A stretch of 64,000 nt of DNA from positions 1 through 64,000 of the forward strand of contig CALANS010000066.1 of assembly GCA_937926105.1 (NCBI GenBank), written 5' to 3'. The translations under genes and the position numbers were made by a program. Below the pieces are notes generated by a model. The model was not told where the DNA came from. It ran no database searches and saw nothing but the letters and a program-made list of their open reading frames with translations. Within the stretch, counting starts at the first letter, position 1. Each line of letters opens with the position of its first letter. Shown in pieces: positions 1 through 10,031 of this stretch. Source of the stretch: an uncultured Actinomycetes bacterium (GTDB taxonomy: Bacteria; Actinomycetota; Actinomycetes; Mycobacteriales; Nakamurellaceae).

Positions 1-194
1 ATCCGACTCACTAAACCCAGCAAGACCGTGTCTCAAAAAGCTTGACAGGCTCCGCCGTTGCGATCGCGCTGGATCACGCAGTCGCGTCAGCAGATGTGGG
101 CAAATTAAGGGCAGACGGAGAAACCGATCTTGATGCTTGATCGGGAGGGTGGTCGCTGACCTGGGAAAACGCTGACCGGGGCGGCGAAAACCGA
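1..194. other. Left chromosomal flank, no gene seen
   Basis: This stretch lies outside the left tRNA-derived repeat and should be host chromosome downstream of the original tRNA-Ser gene. No open frame here has a ribosome site or a recognisable product. I see nothing else to report. Confidence 0.5.
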
Positions 195-252
195 TGGCGG
201 TAGCGGTGGGATTTGAACCCACGGAGGAGTTGCCCCCTCACGCGCTTTCGAG
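195..252 (-). repeat. attL: displaced 3' half of tRNA-Ser(CGA)
   Basis: Read on the minus strand this is the anticodon loop (anticodon CGA), 3' anticodon stem, variable arm, T arm, acceptor and encoded CCA of a tRNA-Ser. No 5' half follows beyond 252. Its anticodon stem strand GCGCG pairs perfectly with CGCGC in the 5' half of the complete tRNA at 52,132-52,221. It therefore looks like the original host 3' end, pushed to the far side by integration. It differs from the right copy at 6 of 58 positions, and 10 bp around the anticodon loop (243-252) are identical, marking the likely crossover. Confidence 0.85.
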
Positions 253-345
253 TTCTGAGCGGGGGGTGTCGGAGAGTGTCAGCATGGGCCGTGACCTGGG
301 ACAACGTCCTGGAACGAGTTGCCACGATGCACAGCGGCGGAGAGC

Positions 346-368
346 AAACTGAGACTGAAACTGAGACG
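346..368 (+). promoter_or_regulatory. Left arm-type integrase site, TGAGAC repeats
   Basis: TGAGAC occurs twice with a 12-bp period (350-355 and 362-367), each preceded by AAAC. The matching pair at 52,057-52,074 near the right end has the same period and the same orientation. Short directly repeated motifs flanking the core are typical arm-type sites for tyrosine integrases. The assignment is inference from position and similarity. Confidence 0.6.
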
Positions 369-650
369 ACGCACGGATGTAAGAGGAAGCGCAGCCTGCC
401 AGCCGATCTTCCGCCTTTCAGGCAGGGGGGACGGTGTTCCCAGCAATCCTGCAACGTCCTGATGACTTGCGGGTTCATCTCCTTCATGGTGCCCCCAGAA
501 CGCACCCGGACGCCAGCGGGTGTCACCCAACTTGTCACCACGACAAGATCCGATCCGACTTGCTGCCGTACGATGCGCGCAATCGATTTCGGGTGAAGCC
601 AGTACCGATTTACCCCAAGCCCGAGTGCCCAGTCTTCGTAGGCTCTGCCC
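369..650. other. Left-end non-coding region
   Basis: Between the arm-type repeats and the first gene I see no supportable gene. A minus-strand frame starting at 652 or 658 gives protein-like residues for about 80 codons, but it then runs through the attachment site into the flank, so it is not annotated as a gene. Confidence 0.4.
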
Positions 651-2193
651 ATGTCCATATCACCGGAAGACGCCGAAGAACTCGTCCAGCTCCGCTCGAT
701 GCTCGAACGTGCACACCAAGTCGTCGGCCGCGCGGGGCATGTTGACCGCACGGCAGCTGTCGTCGACCTCGACGCGGTCGTAGAGCACGTCATGTACATG
801 GCAGCCGTTTCGCAGAACCTCGTCAAGACCAAGGAGCCGAGTCATGAGGCGTTGATTCAGCTGGCATGCGAAGCAGCCGGACCGCCGAAACCTCCGCATC
901 TAGTGGAGATTCGAAGACTTCGTCGGTGCCGGAACTCTGCTCAGCACGAGGGGATCCCAACGGACCCGGACCAGCTTCGGCGCTTCTTGCCGGCGGTGGA
1001 TGAATTCGTACGCACACTCGTTAGCCGCATCTACGAGGTCGAGCTGACTGAGGTGGTGCTGGCTGAGGCGATCGCCACCGAGGATCTGTCCCAGGACATG
1101 CGCCAGGTTGGCGAGCACCTGAACGCCGGACGGTACCCGGATGCGATGCGACTACTGGAGCAGATGCAGCAGACAGCCACGCAGCGGTGGATGGCGCAGC
1201 GCGCCTTCGGCTTCCCACAAAGCGAGCCGAGGGGGGCTCATCGACGACGAGAAGATCATCAAATGGCTCCGCACATCGGTGAAGGAACTCGTTGCCGCCG
1301 ATTCGGCCAGTACCTTCGCATCCTCTTCTGCTGATACGCGCTGGTTCCTATTGGCGGTGAGGGAAGCCGACCATTGCAACGCGGATGACGTAGTGCGCGC
1401 TCGGGCGTACGTCTTCTGGTGGATCGTCAGTTGGGAATCCTTCTCGCGTACTTGGCCGCAGAACCGGGCGCTTCGGGCCGCTGCAGCACGCCGGATCGTT
1501 CGCACAGATCCTCGGACGTCCACGACGATTACTGGCCTCCAGTCCAGGCCAGGACGACCGGGTAGCGGTCACTTTGACCTGACCATCGAACTCACGAATG
1601 TTCCCGACGATCCTGTGTACCACCGGTGGCAGGCCGCGCTGGAACGCGAACTGTGGCGCGCCTGGGAGCCACGGCCAAGAATGCTGGACGACGGGCGGGT
1701 GCGGGTCTACGACATCCCGTTGGAGTCGATGGCCGCGTTTCGGCGGGCACTCGTCGCGGCACTCGAATCGGCCGAAGCAGAGGCGCTGCGTCTCGCCGAA
1801 GTCTGGGAGCGGGAACGGACCGACCGGGTAGCCGCGGAAGCCGTCCTGAACGGCTGGCAGCTACCCGAATGGATCCTCGCTGCGCGATGGAGCGGAATCC
1901 GCCTGACCACGCTCAGCCTGACGATTCGGGCTTCAGCGATCCGGGTCGAACACTGGTCCGCGCTGCTCGACTCACCATCTCCGTACGTTCAGGTGACGAA
2001 GGCGTCGAACGAGCTTGTCATTGAGGGCGCAGTGGGCGACGTCGTCGCGGCACTGGAGTCTGCTTACCCCGCCATCGATGTTGCCATCCGCGAGGCAAAC
2101 TCAGAGGCAGACGGACAGGCTCGGGCGGACGCGGCGTTCCGCGCCCAACAGGAGGCCGATGTCAATCGCGCGTTTTGGGAATCTGCGACCTGA
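651..2193 (+). pseudogene. HEPN-domain protein gene, frameshifted
   Basis: Two overlapping frames make one coherent protein. The first (from ATG 651) is sensible to about codon 194, then turns basic and low in complexity. The second frame becomes sensible at just that point (GLIDDEKIIKWL) and runs to 2193. The switch coincides with a run of six G at 1231-1236, so one base gained or lost there would join them into about 510 residues. The N-terminal part carries RNSAQH at residues 94-99, the RX4-6H motif of HEPN ribonucleases. The C-terminal part is not recognised. HEPN proteins commonly act as toxins or antiviral RNases, and neighbouring cargo is defensive, so a defence role is plausible. The break may be a sequencing error, a real mutation or programmed slippage. 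Confidence 0.55.
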
Positions 2194-2448
2194 CCTGGCG
2201 ATGTGGCGTCATTGCCGACGAATACGCTCGGCCCGCCGCCCGCACCGCCTGGCGAACCGGCTGCAAGTGCCGGTGCCTCCTGCCGTCCACAAGCCGGGAC
2301 TCTGGCGGTCTATATTCCGGCCCTCAGCGCTCCCGCAAACTGCCCCGGAGCCTCCGGGCACCCCGTTCGCCGTCGATGTTGTACTGCTCGGGCACTGGAC
2401 GCTCGCGGCATTGGCCGGCGTGGTTCAACCCCTGATGGACGAGCCGGA

Positions 2449-3291
2449 TCACCATTCGACCCGCGGTAAGCGCGGCGCGGGTCGTTCAAGAGCGGCTATC
2501 TCGATGTAGAACGTCGCCGCGGCGGCCGCAGCTGTGACTACGAGGCGTGCCGTTGCTATGTCAAGCTCGGGACGTTCAAACACACCATGGCCGGTTCCAA
2601 ACCCCTCGTTTCGAATCTCGGAAATTCCGTCGACGATCGAGTTGAGACCTTTGAGCACACCACGACGCTGCTTGGCACCCGGCTCCCCACCACGCCGCCC
2701 CTGATCATCGAGTCCAAGCTTCACGTTCACGCTCTTGGCCAGCTGCGGCAGGTCCAGCCTTGTATCCTTGCCGCCGCCAGACAGCCCAAGGATCGCCTTG
2801 AATACAGTCTCGAGGAGCTCCTTGGCGGACCCTATCGCTTGAGGCGGATCCTCCCGCAAACCTCGACGAATCCGGGCAGCGTGTTCGTCCACATCGGTAA
2901 GCCCCAACGCTTGCGCCGCGACCTGGAGTTCGTCAGTGGCAGCTTCGTGAGTTCCGCTGCCGCCGTAAAGTTCGTCGAACAGCCGCGCATCGTTCTTCCG
3001 CAGCCAGTCGGGCAAGCCAATATACTCCTCGACGGCGGTCAAGTTCGTGAATTCTGAATGACCCATATTGTGGCGGCGTTCACCCAGTACGGCGGGCATC
3101 ACCTCGATTATGCTTGCTTGATAATCGTCGTCTCCGAAGTCCAGGCTTCGCAACAGCCGGCGATGACCGGAAACTGCATCCAGCGTTCCGGTTAGCAAAC
3201 CCAATTCGAGCCACTTGCTACGGTCGAATGTTGCCATTATCGCTCTCACGACAGCGAGCTTGACTTTGTCTGGCGCTAAATTTTTGCGCAT
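2449..3291 (-). CDS. Abortive-infection family protein (Abi_C domain)
   Basis: The protein has 280 residues. The C-terminal half has the Abi_C layout: a SAKELLE helix followed by a second helical segment carrying RNEGFGTGHG, a HEPN-like RN...GHG motif. One more residue than usual seems to lie between R and H. The first 100 residues (MATFDRSKWLEL onward) are helical and not assigned. I chose ATG at 3291 because GGAAGGAAGAG lies about 10 bases upstream; the frame is open further upstream to 3501 but shows no ribosome site. Such proteins typically stop growth when a phage infects. It lies downstream of hsdR on the same strand but 441 bp away, so probably has its own promoter. Confidence 0.65.
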   Translation of the reverse strand: MRKNLAPDKVKLAVVRAIMATFDRSKWLELGLLTGTLDAVSGHRRLLRSLDFGDDDYQASIIEVMPAVLGERRHNMGHSEFTNLTAVEEYIGLPDWLRKNDARLFDELYGGSGTHEAATDELQVAAQALGLTDVDEHAARIRRGLREDPPQAIGSAKELLETVFKAILGLSGGGKDTRLDLPQLAKSVNVKLGLDDQGRRGGEPGAKQRRGVLKGLNSIVDGISEIRNEGFGTGHGVFERPELDIATARLVVTAAAAAATFYIEIAALERPAPRLPRVEW

Positions 3292-3732
3292 AATTGCGAC
3301 TCTTCCTTCCCAGGGGCACTGCCACGTAAGTGATCGAGAGCGGTCTGTCGCCGGGTTGTTCACGATCTGCAACACAAATTTGCCAACGGTCTGACGCTGC
3401 TCCGATCCGATAGAAGCGCTCCCATCCACTGCACTATGAAATTGCGCCGGACCGCAGGCGACGCGTTCCGTAATCCCGCGCTGGCGCGCCACCAAGGGCA
3501 TTGGGCTACCTGTCAGCCACGGTCCATCCGACCGAACAGTGACATCGGCAATTGCAACGAGATAGCCCTATCCTTTACCACGGCCTCGCCATGGTTCATA
3601 ATTTATCCCATCTGAATCGGCCCCTAAACCTCTACCGCCTTGCGGCGCCAATTTCCGATTTGAACTCGTCACAACGCAATCGCCTGCCAAACAACCAAAC
3701 GGGTGATGGGGACGAAGGCGTCATGACTATAC
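3292..3732. other. Intergenic region between hsdR and the Abi gene
   Basis: This 441-bp gap is visibly richer in A and T than the flanking genes between about 3540 and 3640. It is where the promoter for the Abi gene and a terminator for the hsd operon should lie. I could not single out a convincing hairpin or promoter, and no frame has coding character. Confidence 0.4.
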
Positions 3733-6700
3733 CTACAGTCGGCCATATTTCAACGCATCGAGATCAGCGGCAACCCGGGCGGCGAAATCGGGGTCAGTAC
3801 GGATCCGAGCTACGACTGCATCAGAGATGCGATCGACGTCCATCTTCATCGCCGGAATGGGGACATAGGGTCCGAGATCGTGCGACGGCTTCGTCTCGAC
3901 GAAGACGCTGGAGCCGTCATCCTGGTACGCGGCGAGAACGTGGTCGTAGACCATCTGCACCTTGGCGTCGAAAACTTCTGGAGGATACGGGTCTGCCGGT
4001 AGATCCTCGTCCAACGACCGCCTGATGGTCACCAAGACATCGGCGGATGCGTCGGCCTTGCGGCGCCAGTCGAGGACGAGCTTGTCGTGCAGGTGCGCCA
4101 GCAGCTTCTTGGCACTCCTCTTCACGGTCTCCAGATCCACGGGTGTGAGGACCGGATCTGGTTTGGTGAGGAGGTCAACGATCGCTAGTTCCTCCTCGGT
4201 CAGGCCCTCAGCAACTGCGCGCTGTTCCTCGTCGGTGAGCGTCTTGGACAGCTCGATCAGTCGCCGCAGGTACTCATCGATGTTGATGCTGCCCGCGTTG
4301 TATTCGGCAATAAGGTCTTCTATCCGCTGCACCAGGTTGTAGCGCGTAGGGTTGCGCCGGGCCGCAGAGATTGCACGCGACTTGAGCAGCTGGGCAAGCC
4401 GATCGGTCTCAGCCCGTGTGCGGCCGGCCAACTTCTTGGCCATCTCGTCGAAGTCGATCTGCGACAGATCGATCAGCGGATCCGGGTTGGTTCCTTGGGC
4501 GGCCGCACGGATCACGTATTCCTCCGCACCGACCGACCGGTCCAACAGCGCGTCGACCGCGTCGGCGACCGCTGAGATGTCTGCCTCCGGCGGCCTGGTC
4601 ACGTCCGCGATGCGTTCGGCCAGCACCCGGATAGCTGCCACGGTGCGTTGCTGGGCGGCAGCCTTCGGATCAGGTAGCAGCGCCTTGAACAGCTTGCGCA
4701 CGTGCCGAGCAGCGTCCATGAAGCCGATCCGGGTCGCCTCGTCGACCAGCAGCGCCTCAACGGCCGCGTCGCGCAACGCGATGTGCGCAAACCCTGTGGC
4801 GTCGCGTAACGCCACCAAATCCACGCCAGCCGAAGCACACAGCGAGGCAACCTCGCCGACCGATACCTCCAGTGCGGCCGCGAGCTCGTCGACAATCTCG
4901 ATGGGCGAGCCGACCTCCACACCGATGCTCGCCGCGCCGTAGATCGCCAAGGCCTTCTCCAGGTTCCGGAAGACGCCGACGTAGTCGACGATCAGGCCGT
5001 TGTCCTTGTCGGGGAAGACGCGGTTGGCGCGAGCGATGGTCTGCATCAGGGTGTGGTTGCGCATTGGCCGGTCCAGGTAGATGGTCGACACGCTGGGGGC
5101 GTCGAACCCTGTCATCCACATGGCGCAGACGAACACGATCCGCAGCGGGTCACCTGCGTCCTTGAACTTCTCGGCCAGGTCTTCGGTGTTCATTCGGTAT
5201 CGGTGCGGGCGGATATCCAGTCCGAGCGCGTCGAGGTGGGCCAGTTCGTTTTGGCTCTGCGAGACGACGACCGCCATGTCGGTGGTTTCCATCAGCTCGA
5301 TGCGGCTGGCCAGCCACGGTCGTTCCAGCTCGGGCAGTGCATCGTGCTGGGCCTGCAGCTCGGCGAGATGCTCGGCCCAGGCATCCTTGACCAGGTCGTA
5401 CATGCGAACCGCGGCGGCCTTGTCTAGGCCGACGTACATCGCCTTGCCAGTGAAGCCGCGGCCGACGAAGTGGGTGACGAGATCCTTGGCGATCCGCTTG
5501 AGTCGCTCGGGACGGGTCAGCAACATGTACTGCTTGCCGAACATCCGGGCCAGTTGGCCTTCGGCGTCCTCGTCGAGTTCGGCCTCCTCCAGCAGCGCGT
5601 CGAGCTCGTCGGCGAAGTCGGCGTTGACCAGCTGCAGCTCCGGGATGCGGTTCTCGTAGTACAGCGGGACAGTCGACCCGTCCTCGATGGACGCGCGGAA
5701 GTTGTAGACGCTGACGTAGCCACCGAACTGTTGCTTCGTGAGTTCCTCGCCGACGACCAGGGGTGTGCCTGTGAACCCCATGAACGATGCGTTCGGCAGT
5801 GCGCGGCGCATGTTCAGCGCGAGTGTGTCGTACTGGCTGCGGTGCGCCTCGTCGGTGATGACGATGACGTCGTCACGTTCGGTCAGTACCGGCATCTCGC
5901 GCTCATCCCGCGTGGTCTGGAACTTCTGGATGAGAGTGAAGACGTACCGGTGGTCGGCGGCCAGCAGCTCACGAAGGTTCGTGATCGAGTCGGCGTGCAC
6001 CTGCGCCTCCCGGGAGATGGCGCCCGCGTCGGCGAACTCGCCGTGCAACTGAACATCCAGTTCTCGGCGGTCGGTGACCATCACGAACGTCCACTTGCCG
6101 ACGACCTGCCGCAGCACTTTCTGCGTGAACCACAGCATCGACAACGACTTGCCGGAGCCCTGGGTGTGCCAGAAGACGCCCAAACGCTTGTCGCCGGTCG
6201 ATCGGACCGAATGCAGGTTCTCGATGGCGGCGTTGACGCCGTGGTACTGGTGGCTGCGTGCTACGGCCTTGATCAGCCCGCCGGGCCGCTCCAGGTACGC
6301 GACGAAGTTCTCGATCAGGTCCAGCAGGATATGCGGTGTGCAAGTGCCCCGCAAGGCGGTGTCCAAGGCGATGACGCCACGATTGCCGGCCGCGTCGATG
6401 ACCATCCAGTCGGTGAAATAGTCCCACGGCGCGAACGTGGAGCCGACCTTCGCCTCGCCGCCGTTGGACAGCAAAACCAGCGCGTTGGGGATGAACAGCG
6501 CCGGAATGGTGTCACGGTAGTCGGTGAGGTTGTCGTCGTAGGCGCTCTTGACAGGCTTGTTCGGCTCCTTGAACTCCAACAGCACGAGCGGGATGCCGTT
6601 GATGAACAGCACCGTGTCCGGACGACGCTTGTGCAGGTCGCCGGTGATCCAGATCTGCGATGCCGCGAGCAGGTCGTTGCGGTCGGCCACGCGGAGGTCG

Positions 6701-7056
6701 ATATAGGTGACGGTGGCGAACTTGAGCTCCCCGTTCTCCTCCCACTCGGCCTTGTAGCCGTCGCGGATCAGGTCGTAGACCTCCCGGTTCGCGCGAACGC
6801 GATCCATCAACGACCGATCTCGGGTGATAGCACTCAGCGCCTCCTCCCGAATCGCGTCGGGAACCAGCGGGTTCAATCCGAGCAAGGCGTCCCGGAGCCG
6901 ATGGGTCAGAAAGACATCGCGCTGCGTGTCGCGACCCAGCGTGCCTGTCGGACCGAAATGCTCTTCAAAGGCGTTGACGTGCGTCCACCCGAGGTCCTCA
7001 AGAAGCTCCAAGCTGGGCCCTTCGACCAGCCCGGCTTCGGTGTACGCACCCGCCAC
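3733..7056 (-). CDS. hsdR: Type I restriction enzyme, R (motor/nuclease) subunit
   Basis: This 1107-residue protein is the ATP-driven translocase and nuclease of a type I restriction system. The nuclease domain shows LLEFKEP at about 159-165 (PD-(D/E)xK type). The superfamily 2 helicase shows Walker A TQGSGKS at 298-304, DEAH at 402-405 and GFTGTP soon after. The long helical C-terminal region should bind the methylase core. The start is GTG at 7056, directly abutting the hsdS stop codon (TAG then GTG), so translation is probably coupled. Length and motifs are complete, with no sign of decay. It forms one operon with hsdM and hsdS and protects the element or host against unmethylated incoming DNA. 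Confidence 0.93.
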   Translation of the reverse strand: MAGAYTEAGLVEGPSLELLEDLGWTHVNAFEEHFGPTGTLGRDTQRDVFLTHRLRDALLGLNPLVPDAIREEALSAITRDRSLMDRVRANREVYDLIRDGYKAEWEENGELKFATVTYIDLRVADRNDLLAASQIWITGDLHKRRPDTVLFINGIPLVLLEFKEPNKPVKSAYDDNLTDYRDTIPALFIPNALVLLSNGGEAKVGSTFAPWDYFTDWMVIDAAGNRGVIALDTALRGTCTPHILLDLIENFVAYLERPGGLIKAVARSHQYHGVNAAIENLHSVRSTGDKRLGVFWHTQGSGKSLSMLWFTQKVLRQVVGKWTFVMVTDRRELDVQLHGEFADAGAISREAQVHADSITNLRELLAADHRYVFTLIQKFQTTRDEREMPVLTERDDVIVITDEAHRSQYDTLALNMRRALPNASFMGFTGTPLVVGEELTKQQFGGYVSVYNFRASIEDGSTVPLYYENRIPELQLVNADFADELDALLEEAELDEDAEGQLARMFGKQYMLLTRPERLKRIAKDLVTHFVGRGFTGKAMYVGLDKAAAVRMYDLVKDAWAEHLAELQAQHDALPELERPWLASRIELMETTDMAVVVSQSQNELAHLDALGLDIRPHRYRMNTEDLAEKFKDAGDPLRIVFVCAMWMTGFDAPSVSTIYLDRPMRNHTLMQTIARANRVFPDKDNGLIVDYVGVFRNLEKALAIYGAASIGVEVGSPIEIVDELAAALEVSVGEVASLCASAGVDLVALRDATGFAHIALRDAAVEALLVDEATRIGFMDAARHVRKLFKALLPDPKAAAQQRTVAAIRVLAERIADVTRPPEADISAVADAVDALLDRSVGAEEYVIRAAAQGTNPDPLIDLSQIDFDEMAKKLAGRTRAETDRLAQLLKSRAISAARRNPTRYNLVQRIEDLIAEYNAGSINIDEYLRRLIELSKTLTDEEQRAVAEGLTEEELAIVDLLTKPDPVLTPVDLETVKRSAKKLLAHLHDKLVLDWRRKADASADVLVTIRRSLDEDLPADPYPPEVFDAKVQMVYDHVLAAYQDDGSSVFVETKPSHDLGPYVPIPAMKMDVDRISDAVVARIRTDPDFAARVAADLDALKYGRL

Positions 7057-8310
7057 CTACGCCACCGCACCCTCGACCATGACATCAAGATCCAGTGTTG
7101 AAATGTCGATCTGACCCGTCACCAGCTTGGGCAGCAAGAGATCACGTAGCCCGCTCAGAACGCGGATCTCGCGCTCAAGGTTCTCAATCTCCGCCTCCAG
7201 TGGGTCTGTCGCGCGGCGATGCTCATCCAGCACATTGCGGGAGGGGACAACGAGGGGGAACCGCTTTAGCGCACCCTTAGTGATCTCCTTGAACGTGGCG
7301 CCAGTACCGATCGCAGCGAGCTCAACCTCGTGAGCGGCCAGCCACTCCCTGATGTACCCGGGCGACCAGCGACCGTCGGGCAGCATGACGATGAACCCCT
7401 GGTTGGTCGTGGCCTCTGCGGTGGCGATCGCAAGGACTCCCAATGTGGCCCTACTGGTCATAAGCACAGAGCCCGAGGGGAATTTGCGAGCCGAGCTTTT
7501 CGCTACGCCAGCTTCAGTGATTCTCAATTCCGGTGGTGCCGCATAACGCCATCGCTCCTTTGTAAGGTCGCTTGGGGTATACCACGGGACTGTTCCGCTG
7601 TCCCAAAAAGTCTCCACCTTCTTCGACGGCGTTCCTCCACCGATGAAGGCGAGTTCATCACCGCACGTGCTCACCACCCATCCGGCGGGGATGACGCCGA
7701 GCGCGGAGTCGACCAAGTCGACTCTCTCGTGGCCGGGGAAGCGGAAGTAGACGAACCACTCCCGGTAAATTGCCCGCGCCATCTCCTCCAACACCTCGAC
7801 CCGCCTCCGATTGTTTTCGATCAAGTCGTCGAATGGCTCGAGCATTTCGACGATCGCGTGTTGGATCCGGAGGTCTGGTAGTTCAATGAAACTGTTGCGC
7901 CACGCTGGATGATGGCCCTTGTAGTCCTCAGTGGACTGACGTCCGTTTGTCGCGTAGTAGAGGTAACGAGTGTCGCAAACACCGTCCCGCCCGACCATCG
8001 GAAACACGTTCTGGATTACAGAAAAGGGCGAGGTCATGACGCGCATGGCGCAGGTGTGATTGGCAAAGGTTACAACCGGGCCTTGTGGAGACGCCACGAT
8101 ACCCGGTTCTGCATCGTGGTAGCCAAGTACGCCATGCAGCGACTGGTCAATTACGGGGACACGCCCATTTTCCGAAACACTCTTGCTGTCATAGCGGCGT
8201 CCAACCGGGAGCTGCTCGTAGGCATCGACAATCCGCGTGACGGACCATCCTGGCGGTGGATCTACCCCATCCGGAGATAGGTGAAACGGCAGGCGAATCG
8301 AGCCGCTCAT
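7057..8310 (-). CDS. hsdS: Type I restriction-modification, S (specificity) subunit
   Basis: This 417-residue protein chooses the DNA target for both methylation and cleavage. It shows the usual two-fold plan: a first target-recognition domain (about 20-145), a central conserved helix with EPFDDLIENNRRRVEVLEEM (158-177), a second recognition domain starting near GVIPAGW, and a distal helix with LEREIRVLSGLRDLLLPKLV. It overlaps hsdM by four bases (ATGA) and ends exactly where hsdR begins. The recognition domains are the fast-evolving part, so the target sequence cannot be read off. Confidence 0.9.
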   Translation of the reverse strand: MSGSIRLPFHLSPDGVDPPPGWSVTRIVDAYEQLPVGRRYDSKSVSENGRVPVIDQSLHGVLGYHDAEPGIVASPQGPVVTFANHTCAMRVMTSPFSVIQNVFPMVGRDGVCDTRYLYYATNGRQSTEDYKGHHPAWRNSFIELPDLRIQHAIVEMLEPFDDLIENNRRRVEVLEEMARAIYREWFVYFRFPGHERVDLVDSALGVIPAGWVVSTCGDELAFIGGGTPSKKVETFWDSGTVPWYTPSDLTKERWRYAAPPELRITEAGVAKSSARKFPSGSVLMTSRATLGVLAIATAEATTNQGFIVMLPDGRWSPGYIREWLAAHEVELAAIGTGATFKEITKGALKRFPLVVPSRNVLDEHRRATDPLEAEIENLEREIRVLSGLRDLLLPKLVTGQIDISTLDLDVMVEGAVA

Positions 8311-9857
8311 GCGTCCAAGATCCCTTGGACAGCGCCATCGACCTTGACGCGCAGGCCATCGGCTTCGTCGGTGAGACGCGAAAACTCTTCGTACAGCTCC
8401 GCGAGCTTCTCGGTGAAGTCGTCACCGTCGTCCTCGACCTGGGCGGTTCCGGTGTATCTACCGGGGTTCAGGCTCCAACCCTGCTTCTCGATCTCGGCCC
8501 GGGTGGCGATCTTGCACAGCCCGGGGACGTCGACGTACTTGCCGACACCGAAGTGCTCGTTGAGAAGGACGTCACTGCCGTCGGCGATCTCGGCGTCTTC
8601 GCCCCGGTACAGGCGAACGATGTTGGCGAGGAACTCGATCTGCTCGGGAAGGAAATCTCGGTGTGCCCGGTCGATCTGCCGGTACAGGTGCCGGGCGTCG
8701 ATAAACAGTACCTCGTCTTCCCGATCGGTGCCGGCCTTCCCCTTGTCGAAGAACCAGAGTGTCACCGGCAGGGTCACGGTGTAAAAGAAGTTGGTGCCGA
8801 TGGCGATCATCACGTCGACCGCGCCAGATTCGACGAGCTTCTGCCTGATATCGCGCTCGGAGTGGCCGGCGTCACCCGCGGAGTTCGCCATGACGAACCC
8901 GGCCCGGCCCGCCGGGTTCAGCGCGGAGTAGAAGGTCTGGATCCACAGGTAGTTGGCGTTGTCCGGCTTTGGCAGCCCGAACGGGAACCGGGCCGGCGCG
9001 GCCAGTTTGCTCTTGTCGACCTTGTCGACATTGAATGGCGGGTTGGCCATCACGAAGTCAAACGACCCAGCGACCTTGTGCGGGTCTTCGTAGTAGGTGT
9101 TCGCGAGGCGGATGTCGCCGGACAGGCCGTGCATTGCCAGGTTCATCTTCGCCAGCGGCACCGTCTCCTCTGTCTTCTCGGTTCCGAAGATCGACAGTTG
9201 TCGAGTGGCGGACTCGTGACGTCGCTCGACGAATTTCGCGCACTGGACGAACATGCCGCCGGAGCCGCACGCCGGGTCGAGCACTCGCCCGTGGTACGGC
9301 TCGATCACCTCAACGATCAACCGAACGATCGAATACGGCGTGAAGAACTCACCGCCGAGGCGACCTTCCTGCGACGCGAAGTTCGACAGGAAGTCCTCGT
9401 AGATCAGCCCGAACGCGTCACCGTCCAGCTGGCGTGGCAGCGGCGCGAACAGCCGCACTAACTCGATGAGCGTCGACCGGTCGAGCCGCTGATAGCCGCG
9501 GGGCAGGATGCCCTTCAGCTCGGGGTTGGCGTTCTCGATCGCGGTCATGGCGACGTCGACGGCCTCACCGAGGTCAAGGTTCTCGGGGAGCGCCACGAGC
9601 GCGGACAGCTTGGCGGCGTCCGGGACGAACAGCACCGATTTGGCCTTGTAGTCCTGCCGGGTCACCGGGTTGCGCGCGGTGGCGTCCGCTTCGAGTTCCG
9701 GCCGGACCTCCTCGAAGCGGTACTCGGCGTACGCGAGGAAGATCAACCCGAGGACCGGCTGACGGTACTGGACCGCGGTCAGCTTCGAGTTCGCCCGCAA
9801 CTCGTCCGCCGCACCCCACAGCGCCCGGCGTACTGCCGCCAGGTCGGAACTCTTCAC
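8307..9857 (-). CDS. hsdM: Type I restriction-modification, M (methylase) subunit
   Basis: This 516-residue N6-adenine methyltransferase is the first gene of the hsdM-hsdS-hsdR operon. The AdoMet-binding motif DPACGSG is at 194-200 and the catalytic NPPF at 272-275, preceded by the conserved GEFFTP segment. The N-terminal helical domain (YRQPVLGLIFLAY) matches the family's M-subunit dimer region. It overlaps hsdS by four bases. Being first in the operon lets the methylase be made before the nuclease, which suits establishment in a new host. A promoter must lie in 9858-10031. Confidence 0.94.
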   Translation of the reverse strand: MKSSDLAAVRRALWGAADELRANSKLTAVQYRQPVLGLIFLAYAEYRFEEVRPELEADATARNPVTRQDYKAKSVLFVPDAAKLSALVALPENLDLGEAVDVAMTAIENANPELKGILPRGYQRLDRSTLIELVRLFAPLPRQLDGDAFGLIYEDFLSNFASQEGRLGGEFFTPYSIVRLIVEVIEPYHGRVLDPACGSGGMFVQCAKFVERRHESATRQLSIFGTEKTEETVPLAKMNLAMHGLSGDIRLANTYYEDPHKVAGSFDFVMANPPFNVDKVDKSKLAAPARFPFGLPKPDNANYLWIQTFYSALNPAGRAGFVMANSAGDAGHSERDIRQKLVESGAVDVMIAIGTNFFYTVTLPVTLWFFDKGKAGTDREDEVLFIDARHLYRQIDRAHRDFLPEQIEFLANIVRLYRGEDAEIADGSDVLLNEHFGVGKYVDVPGLCKIATRAEIEKQGWSLNPGRYTGTAQVEDDGDDFTEKLAELYEEFSRLTDEADGLRVKVDGAVQGILDA

Positions 9858-10031
9858 AGCCCGGTCACCCTCCGCCCGCGTCTGAGCGGCACCCCGACCC
9901 AGACACGACCGCTCGTGATCAGACTCAGATTAGCCGCCGTCGCCGACGGGCGCGCATCGGATATGGCGGCAGGTTGCCGACAATGCTAGCCGAACTGTCA
10001 CCGCGGGGTCGTCCGGATCAATCGCGGTTGG

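Noticed and set aside
195..252. A second complete tRNA-Ser gene at the left end
   Set aside because: Only the 3' half is present; no D arm or 5' acceptor strand follows 252.
74..658. Minus-strand open frame with protein-like residues for about 80 codons at its start (from 652 or 658)
   Set aside because: It overlaps head-on with the start of the HEPN gene, has no ribosome site, and reads through the attachment repeat into the flank. Possibly a truncated remnant, but not supportable.
5470..7101. Plus-strand frame of 543 codons opposite hsdR
   Set aside because: It is the antisense of hsdR; hsdR has the complete type I motifs.
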